A DNA stretch of 53,106 nucleotides from Pseudomonadota bacterium (lineage in GTDB: Bacteria > Pseudomonadota > Alphaproteobacteria > Rhizobiales > Pleomorphomonadaceae), in the NCBI GenBank assembly GCA_018262575.1, contig JAGSYU010000004.1, positions 1 to 53,106 on the forward strand, in the 5' to 3' direction. The notes under the pieces were generated by a model. That model was not told the origin of the DNA, did no database searches, and saw nothing but the letters and a program-made list of their open reading frames with translations. Made by a program: the position numbers and the translations under genes. Each line of letters begins with the position of its first letter. Position 1 is the first letter of the stretch. This document shows positions 48,203 to 53,106 of the stretch, one piece after another.

Positions 48203-49246
48203 ATGGACGCCGTTTCCTCCGACTCGAAACTTCTGCGTTCCCGCTTCGACAGTCGCTCCCTGCCGGCCCATCTCGCTCAGCCGGCCTGGAGTGAGGCTAT
48301 CGGCGTCATCTTTGATACTCGTCCGCGCAAAAGCGTGGAGGAGGGTTTCTTCGCCAACGTCGACGCGGCTTTCATGGGCGATGTGGCGCTCGGCCGCATG
48401 TCGAGCACGGCGCAGGACTTCGATCGTTCCCGCTACAAGATTGCCCGAGACGGCATGGATGGCTACCTGCTGCAGTTCTATCTCTCCGGCCGGAGCGCTT
48501 CGCGGGGGGGTAGCAACTCTGAAGTGGCGGGCGAGGGCGACCTCTACGTGATCGACATGGCCCAGCCACTTGCCACCTCGACCACCGACCACGAGCAGAT
48601 CAGCTTTGTCGTGCCGCGCCGACTGATGGCGCAGCGCCTCGAAAGCCCGGACAGCGCTCACATGCGGGTCATTCCCGCCGGGCTGCCGCTGGTCGCTCTA
48701 TTCCGCGAAAGCCTGAGAAGCTTCCATGGCCAGATCGGCAACATGTCGCGCCGGGAAGCCGATGCTGCGATTCCTCCTCTGCTCGACCTCGCTGCGGCTG
48801 CCATCAACGGCCACGTGGATGAGCGGAGCACGGCCAGCGTCAATCTGGCGCGCTTCGTTGGCCTGCGGCGCCATGTCGAAGACAATCTCCTGAACCCCGA
48901 CTTCACGCTCGACAGCCTGCTCAGCGCGTTCGGACTGTCTCGACGCAAAGCCTACCGGCTGTTCGAACCGGTGGGCGGGTTTGCCACCTACGTTAACCGG
49001 CGCCGCCTGCAGCGCGCCCTGCAGGCGCTGCGCTCGGCTGATTGGCGGCACGTGTCGATTGCCGATATCGGCAGCGCTCACTGCTTTTCGAACGCCGAAA
49101 ACTTCAGCCGGGCTTTTCGTCGCGAATACGGGCTGTCGCCGCGCGAGGTGCGCCTGCTCGCCGACTCGGGGCGGAGCCTGCCGGACGTGGTCGGCGCGCT
49201 GCCGGAAACGGAATGGGCGCAGTGGATCGAAAGCATCGGCCGGTGA
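48203..49246 (+). CDS. AraC family transcriptional regulator
   Basis: A 347-residue regulator. The N-terminal half resembles the AraC-binding-like domain (AFMGDVALGRMSSTAQDFDRSRYKI, YLLQFYLSGRSASRGG, FVVPRRLMAQRLESPD). The C-terminal 100 residues carry the two AraC helix-turn-helix motifs: FTLDSLLSAFGLSRRKAYRLFEP and VSIADIGSAHCFSNAENFSRAFRREYGLSPREVR, in pieces. The ligand and targets are unknown. The neighbours (cpdB upstream, a convergent small secreted protein downstream) give no target hint. Confidence 0.93.
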   Translation: MDAVSSDSKLLRSRFDSRSLPAHLAQPAWSEAIGVIFDTRPRKSVEEGFFANVDAAFMGDVALGRMSSTAQDFDRSRYKIARDGMDGYLLQFYLSGRSASRGGSNSEVAGEGDLYVIDMAQPLATSTTDHEQISFVVPRRLMAQRLESPDSAHMRVIPAGLPLVALFRESLRSFHGQIGNMSRREADAAIPPLLDLAAAAINGHVDERSTASVNLARFVGLRRHVEDNLLNPDFTLDSLLSAFGLSRRKAYRLFEPVGGFATYVNRRRLQRALQALRSADWRHVSIADIGSAHCFSNAENFSRAFRREYGLSPREVRLLADSGRSLPDVVGALPETEWAQWIESIGR

Positions 49247-49654
49247 CAGCGTGATGATTGGCGGGCCGGTCTCCTTAACGTGAGAAGATCTGACACGGAA
49301 TGCGGGATGGTTGGCACGCAACGACCATTTCCCGGTCGCTACGTATTAGGTCATAGAAATCGGCCGTTCCGCATGCGATTGAGCATCGGTCCCGAGATGA
49401 TCGGGCCCATCGAGGCGGTTGACCACGTGCGATCCGAGAAAAAGCAATTTTTACTCATATGTTTTTAAGTCTTTAAAACAAGCCATAAGTAACTGCAGGA
49501 TTAGACCTCGGATCTTCCGTACAACCGCCTCGATCTTCCTGTCTGGCTAGGGGCGGCCATCCGTCTCTCCATTCCGCCGGCCCTCATGCCATACCAACGT
49601 CCTGCCGCCGGTCCGTCGCGGAGCGGTGGCAGGACGTTGCGATTCCCGAAGAGG
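49247..49654. other. Non-coding region between convergent genes
   Basis: 408 bases without a convincing gene. The segment 49440-49500 is unusually A+T-rich for this genome and contains the inverted repeat TTTTAA-GTCT-TTAAAA (49463-49478). The right end holds a 15-bp hairpin at 49596-49638, described separately. Confidence 0.5.
49596..49638 (-). terminator. Long hairpin after the small secreted protein gene
   Basis: AACGTCCTGCCGCCG pairs with CGGTGGCAGGACGTT over 15 bp (one G-T) around a 13-base loop. It lies 16 bases beyond the leftward stop at 49655. No T-tract follows. Confidence 0.6.
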
Positions 49655-50038
49655 TCAGGACAGCGGCACGCAGCTGTCCACGTTGGCCGGTTTGACGCGC
49701 CCCGCCTCGAGATCGCTCAACTGTGGAATCGACGGGTCGAAACCGCCAACTATGCTTTCGTAGGTGGCGCGGTCCATTCCAACCCGCCGTCCGCTCGAAG
49801 TGAAGCCGACCATGCCTGTTTTGCCGATGTAGGCCTTGCTTGCCCACATCTTGCAGAAATACTTCTTCGTGCCGTTTGAGGCGATCCAGCCCGGCAGGCC
49901 GGATTTCCCTGTTGTGAGCTTGCCGAGCTTGTAGCCCTGCTGCGTCAGCTTGGTAAAGGACTCGGCCTGCGCAGTGCTGGTGGTGGCGAATACCGCGATG
50001 ACCGCGCCGATGGCCAACGTCTTCAACGAAATGAACAT
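49655..50038 (-). CDS. Small secreted protein of unknown function
   Basis: A 127-residue protein beginning with a clear Sec signal peptide (LKTLAIGAVIAVFATTSTAQA, residues 5-25, cut after AQA). The mature part has FTKLTQQGYKLGKLTTGKSG, GWIASNGTKKYFCKMWAS and MVGFTSSGRRVGMDRATYES, ending VDSCVPLS. Two cysteines (near 72 and 124) could form a disulfide. I do not recognise a named family. The start at 50038 is chosen because the hydrophobic signal begins there; longer frames add unlikely residues. Confidence 0.7.
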   Translation of the reverse strand: MFISLKTLAIGAVIAVFATTSTAQAESFTKLTQQGYKLGKLTTGKSGLPGWIASNGTKKYFCKMWASKAYIGKTGMVGFTSSGRRVGMDRATYESIVGGFDPSIPQLSDLEAGRVKPANVDSCVPLS

Positions 50039-50147
50039 GCATACTCCCGAGGCCGATGTCGGCCACGGGCATTTTAGCCAACTCTCAGCCTGCAACCATA
50101 GTCTGCATAGGTCGAATGGACCTATTTCACATATTGCATCCGGTGCG

Positions 50148-51125
50148 TCACAGCCATCTCTTCCAGCGGAAGAAGCCATAGGTACAGGCGGCCGACAGGA
50201 TCATTGCCGCGATGCCCCAGACATAGCCGTAGGTCCATTCGAGTTCGGGCATGTAGCGGAAGTTCATGCCGTAGAAGCTCGCCACCAGCGTTGGCGGCAT
50301 GAAGATCACTGCCAGAACCGAGAAGATCTTGATGGTGTCGTTCTGCTGGATCGAAATAAGGCCGAGTGTCGCATCCAGAAGGAACGTAATGCGCTCCTCC
50401 TGGCCGCGACAATGGTCGGCCAGCGCCGTAACGTCGCTTTTCATCGGCTTCAGGCGGGCGATATCCTCCTTGGAATAGCGTGCGCCCTCCATCTTGGCAG
50501 TCAGAAATAGCAGCAGGCGGGACAGCGAGATCAGGCTCTCCTGGAAATGGCCGAGACGCAGGCCCTCGCGGCCGATGCGCCTGAGCGAACTCTTGTAACG
50601 ATCGCCGGCCGGCGCGGCGCGCGAATCGTCCTCGAACACTCGGCGGGCAATGGTCTCGATGCGGGCTCCCGACTGCTCGATGACATCGGCGAGGCGGTCG
50701 ATGGCCGCTTCCAGAATGGTCAGCAGCGCGCCGTGCGGCGTCGTCACGTTGGCGCCGGCCGTCGTCACGTTCTTGATGGCGAGCGGGATGGTGCCCGGCT
50801 CGTCATAGCGGACGGTGACGAGGTGCTTGTCGGTGAGCACGAAGGTGACGACGGTGATGCCTGGATCGTTGCTGCCGGCGCGGCAGGGCAGGGCAGCGGT
50901 GAGATAGAGGACGTCGTTGGTCACCGAAAGCCGGCTCGACGGTTCAATCTCTTCCATCTCGGCGCGGGTGGGAAGTTCGGCGCCGATGAACTGCTCGACC
51001 GCCAACTCCTCGGCGCGCGTCGGCGTCATCAGGTCGATCCACAGCGCCTGCTGGTCTGGTACGAGGGTGCCACAATTTGGGGCGTATTCGAGTTTGTCGC
51101 CGACGGGATGAAACGCGTTGAGCAT
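50148..51125 (-). CDS. corA: Magnesium/cobalt transporter CorA family protein
   Basis: A 325-residue inner-membrane channel. A large soluble domain (LWIDLMTPTRAEELAVEQF, MEEIEPSSRLSVTNDVLYLTAAL, coiled helices IDRLADVIEQSGARIETIARRVF) precedes two C-terminal transmembrane segments. The selectivity motif GMN is in PPTLVASFYGMNFRYMPELE (about 285-287), and the protein ends in a short basic tail KRWL. The ATG at 51125 gives the usual length. An in-frame ATG at 51281 would add 52 residues with no family counterpart; that stretch more likely is a structured leader. Confidence 0.95.
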   Translation of the reverse strand: MLNAFHPVGDKLEYAPNCGTLVPDQQALWIDLMTPTRAEELAVEQFIGAELPTRAEMEEIEPSSRLSVTNDVLYLTAALPCRAGSNDPGITVVTFVLTDKHLVTVRYDEPGTIPLAIKNVTTAGANVTTPHGALLTILEAAIDRLADVIEQSGARIETIARRVFEDDSRAAPAGDRYKSSLRRIGREGLRLGHFQESLISLSRLLLFLTAKMEGARYSKEDIARLKPMKSDVTALADHCRGQEERITFLLDATLGLISIQQNDTIKIFSVLAVIFMPPTLVASFYGMNFRYMPELEWTYGYVWGIAAMILSAACTYGFFRWKRWL

Positions 51126-51134
51126 GGGCGACGT

Positions 51135-51217
51135 CCAGAACTCTGGCCTTCGCGAGGCCGGTTCGCTTGGCGATGGGCGAAGTCTCCGAATGCAGCGACT
51201 CCCCCGCAAGAAGGGGG
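51135..51217 (-). promoter_or_regulatory. Leader of corA with consecutive short hairpins
   Basis: Three stem-loops occur just upstream of the preferred start: CCAGA / TCTGG (51135-51146), GGCC / GGCC with a TTCGCGA loop (51145-51159, overlapping the first) and CCCCC / GGGGG with a 7-base loop (51201-51217). The overlap of the first two would make them mutually exclusive. No known riboswitch class is recognised. Confidence 0.3.
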
Positions 51218-51337
51218 TGCCACCGTCTGCCGCTTCTCTACACGCGGGCGCGACAGCGGTCGAGTCCTTCTCGTTGGACATTGCGCCGCCAAGGCAATCT
51301 GATAAGTGTTTCGTCGGATATGACCTGCGGGGAGGCC

Positions 51338-51727
51338 ATGGCTCGCACCGACTGGGGGCACGGACTTGGGGAGCTGGCGCGCGATGTGATGCGCGTCCTG
51401 TTCGTCTATGCGCTCGTGTTGCAGACGCTGGCACCGCTTGCCCTTGCCCGCGCCGAGACGCGCGACGGCCTCTCGGACCATGCGACTCTCTGTTCGACGA
51501 TGGCCGACGTCGGTGTGACCGACCCTGCCAATACCCCGGTCCGGGTTGTTCACGACTGTCTGGCCTGCTGCGTTGGCAGCGTCGCCGCTACCCTGGCACC
51601 GCCAATCGAATTGTCGGAGCCGACGGGCTTTTCGCGACTGCGCGAGCTTCACGCACCGAGGGCTTTTGTCCGATTGGCCCTGGCCGGTGGTCCACCGCCG
51701 CAACGGGCGCCACCCGATCTCGCCTGA
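51338..51727 (+). CDS. Small secreted Cys/His protein, DUF2946-like
   Basis: A 129-residue protein with an N-terminal hydrophobic signal or anchor (VMRVLFVYALVLQTLAPLALA, about 17-37). HATLCSTMAD and VHDCLACCVGSVAAT give a Cys/His cluster typical of DUF2946-like proteins found beside copper-handling genes. A Pro-rich tail follows (GGPPPQRAPPDLA). It precedes a PCu(A)C copper chaperone by 112 bases, which supports a metal-related role. The start is uncertain: ATGs at 51320 and 51389 are also in frame. Confidence 0.55.
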   Translation: MARTDWGHGLGELARDVMRVLFVYALVLQTLAPLALARAETRDGLSDHATLCSTMADVGVTDPANTPVRVVHDCLACCVGSVAATLAPPIELSEPTGFSRLRELHAPRAFVRLALAGGPPPQRAPPDLA

Positions 51728-51839
51728 CGGTCTTCCGCCCCGCCGAACAGGTGGTGGCCTTTTTCCCAGTTCATAGATCGGCCCGCACCGCGGGCACGCC
51801 GGCGCCAGCGGCGGCCGGCATTACTCATCGAGGTTCCCC

Positions 51840-52406
51840 ATGCTCCAGATGTCCCGAACTGTTCTGCGCGCGGCGCTCATCGCCGGCTTGTTCGTTGCCT
51901 TGCCCGTCGCCGGTCTGGCGATCGACCCGGCGTCCGCGCACGAATTCAAGGCCGGCGCGCTCACCCTCAAGCACCCTTGGACGCGCGCCACTGCCAAGGG
52001 CGCCGAGATGGGAGGTGGCTTCGTCGCCGTCGTCAACACCGGTAGCGAGGCCGACAGGCTCGTCGGTGGCAGCTTCGCGCTCGCCGAACGCACCGAGGTG
52101 CACGAGATGAAGATGGAAGGCGACGTCATGAAGATGCGCCAGCTTGAGGGGGGGCTCGACATTCCAGCCGGCAGCACCGTCGAATTGAAGCCGGGCTCCT
52201 ACCACCTGATGTTCATGAAGCTGACGGCGCCCCTCGAAGCCGGCACCAAGGTGAAGGGATCGCTGACTTTCGAGAAAGCCGGTGAGGTGCCGGTGGAATT
52301 CGCCGTTGAGGCGATCGACGCCAAGGCGAGGGATCACAAGGCTGGCGGCCATGACGCCATGCCAATGGGCGGTGCCGACAAGCAGCACGACGCGCACGGA
52401 AAATGA
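51840..52406 (+). CDS. Copper chaperone PCu(A)C
   Basis: A 188-residue periplasmic protein. The signal peptide (LRAALIAGLFVALPVAGLA) is followed by a cupredoxin-like domain: HPWTRATAKGAEMGGGFVAVVNTG, then the copper ligands in TEVHEMKMEGDVMKMRQLEGG and SYHLMFMKL (His...Met...His-x-Met). A His/Met-rich C-terminal tail (HKAGGHDAMPMGG, KQHDAHGK) probably binds more copper. PCu(A)C delivers Cu(I) to the CuA/CuB centres of cytochrome oxidase. GAGG precedes the ATG, and the DUF2946-like gene is just upstream. Confidence 0.93.
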   Translation: MLQMSRTVLRAALIAGLFVALPVAGLAIDPASAHEFKAGALTLKHPWTRATAKGAEMGGGFVAVVNTGSEADRLVGGSFALAERTEVHEMKMEGDVMKMRQLEGGLDIPAGSTVELKPGSYHLMFMKLTAPLEAGTKVKGSLTFEKAGEVPVEFAVEAIDAKARDHKAGGHDAMPMGGADKQHDAHGK

Positions 52407-52438
52407 CGTCGCAGTACCATGGGCCATCCCCATAAACG

Positions 52439-52470
52439 TCGACGGCCGGAGCAAATGCTCCGGCCGTCGA
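52439..52470 (+). terminator. Perfect long hairpin after the copper chaperone gene
   Basis: A 15-bp perfect stem TCGACGGCCGGAGCA / TGCTCCGGCCGTCGA with a minimal centre, 32 bases after the stop. The following T content is modest. Confidence 0.8.
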
Positions 52471-52617
52471 TGAAGTCAGCTATTTGCTCCAAAGGCACAA
52501 AAGCCCTACCTCACGCGCAGATCACAATGGACACTGACGCGCCGAGCCTCTGGGGCAAGCCTGAACTGGGATCATCGCCGGGCCGGTCGCAGATGCGCCA
52601 GCCCAAAGCCCGATGGA

Positions 52618-52809
52618 TCAATCCTCGTAGGAGAACATCGGGGCGGTCTGCTGGACCGTCGTGTAGTCCTTCTGCTGTACCTGGCGACGCATGGCGCGCG
52701 CCGCGGCGTTCACCGCCGGAATGCCGATCTCGTGGTATTGGGCGTCGAGTTCGTTCTCGCTGCCTTGTTGGATCTGGCCTTTGTTAACAGCGTCAGCCTG
52801 CTTGACCAT
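52618..52809 (-). CDS. Hypothetical 63-residue protein
   Basis: A short polar, helix-compatible protein (VKQADAVNKGQIQQGSENEL, YHEIGIPAVNAAARAMRRQV, MFSYED) rich in Gln, Ala and charged residues, with no signal peptide, cysteine or membrane segment. AGGAC lies about 11 bases before the ATG. I do not recognise a family. Its amino-acid make-up looks like a real soluble protein rather than an out-of-frame translation, and no gene competes on the other strand. Confidence 0.45.
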   Translation of the reverse strand: MVKQADAVNKGQIQQGSENELDAQYHEIGIPAVNAAARAMRRQVQQKDYTTVQQTAPMFSYED

Positions 52810-53086
52810 CTGGGTACCGTCCTACCCCGTCGCCGGGTACGTGGTTTGTCATATGTATTCGTTCGGGAGTATCGTGTCTAAATCACGTCTTCCACGGTCA
52901 TATATTATGCCTGCGAATGAGGCTGAACAAGGGCGGGCAGCATTCACACGCTTCGCATTTCTTCTTAGGGTGAACTAGATTTTTTCTCGCGTGACTAAAA
53001 TGCGACATTTGCTTTGCGGGAGTTGCGACCAAAAGCTAATCAAGTATTTGACGCTATGCAAACCGAATGATCAGGCCAAGAAGATC

Positions 53087-53101
53087 TTAACCTGTCTTTA
53101 A
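53087..53101. promoter_or_regulatory. Perfect CtrA-type box (TTAA-N7-TTAA) at the right edge
   Basis: TTAACCTGTCTTTAA matches the CtrA consensus at all eight fixed bases, and the first half extends to TTAACC as in known sites. It lies in a 297-base non-coding stretch (52810-53106) that is A+T-richer than the rest. The controlled gene most likely lies just beyond the window. Confidence 0.6.
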
Positions 53102-53106
53102 GCAAA

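Noticed and set aside
49463-49478. TTTTAAGTCTTTAAAA as a possible CtrA site
   Set aside because: The two TTAA cores are only 4 bases apart, not 7. It is kept only as an A+T-rich inverted repeat in a non-coding region.

Overview
The window is GC-rich and gene-dense chromosomal DNA from an alphaproteobacterium, most likely of the order Hyphomicrobiales (Rhizobiales). The evidence is the F0 ATP synthase cluster atpI-atpB-atpE-atpF'-atpF with a duplicated b subunit, a CcrM-type GANTC methyltransferase, GAAC-N7-GAAC SOS boxes, TTAA-N7-TTAA CtrA-type boxes, a mutY / DUF721 / dsbA-like / smc cluster and PA0069-type radical SAM and TlyA proteins. An MfnB-like (DUF556) protein in the folate operon suggests a lineage that has, or had, methanofuran/tetrahydromethanopterin-linked C1 metabolism, as in Pleomorphomonas or Methylocystis relatives. 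The genus is inference. I saw no rRNA, tRNA, CRISPR array, prophage or insertion sequence.

Layout: 1-2.1 kb holds the end of valS, a metallophosphoesterase and a 156-bp element bounded by inverted repeats. 2.2-4.5 kb is a leftward folP-folB-folK operon ending in the degenerate MfnB-like gene. 4.8-8.7 kb is uvrA divergent from ssb, with an SOS box between them. 8.9-16 kb is a mixed block: acetyltransferase, alcohol dehydrogenase, an HxlR regulator divergent from an NmrA-like oxidoreductase, an MBL hydrolase coupled to a zincin, a radical SAM protein with its own SOS box, a glycosyltransferase and a DUF1993 protein. 16-17.3 kb is ccrM. 17.6-23.6 kb is mutY divergent from DUF721, then a DsbA-like protein and smc. 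23.8-26.6 kb is the F0 operon. 26.7-29.2 kb has rnhB, aroC and an acetyltransferase. 29.4-34.6 kb has a chemoreceptor, an amidohydrolase and an Lrp regulator divergent from alanine dehydrogenase. 34.7-38 kb is a leftward MFS-tlyA-RNA methyltransferase group. 38.2-41.4 kb has a small membrane protein, an MBL hydrolase and a DnaJ-like/DUF1499 pair. 41.6-46 kb is pdxH-xseB, a GyrI-like gene, dxs and an acetyltransferase. 46-52.8 kb has a periplasmic nucleotidase, an AraC regulator, a small secreted protein, CorA, a copper-handling pair and a 63-codon ORF. The window ends in a perfect CtrA-type box.

Genome maintenance dominates: uvrA, ssb, mutY, ccrM, smc, rnhB, xseB and the radical SAM protein. 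Two exact SOS boxes tie uvrA/ssb and the radical SAM gene to LexA. At the second box the LexA site covers the -35 of a promoter that would give a leaderless transcript. CtrA-like boxes precede ccrM and lie at the right edge, pointing to cell-cycle control. The least expected protein is the MfnB-like one: it keeps the family frame but lacks the residues expected at the catalytic lysines. All assignments come from reading motifs; no database search was run.
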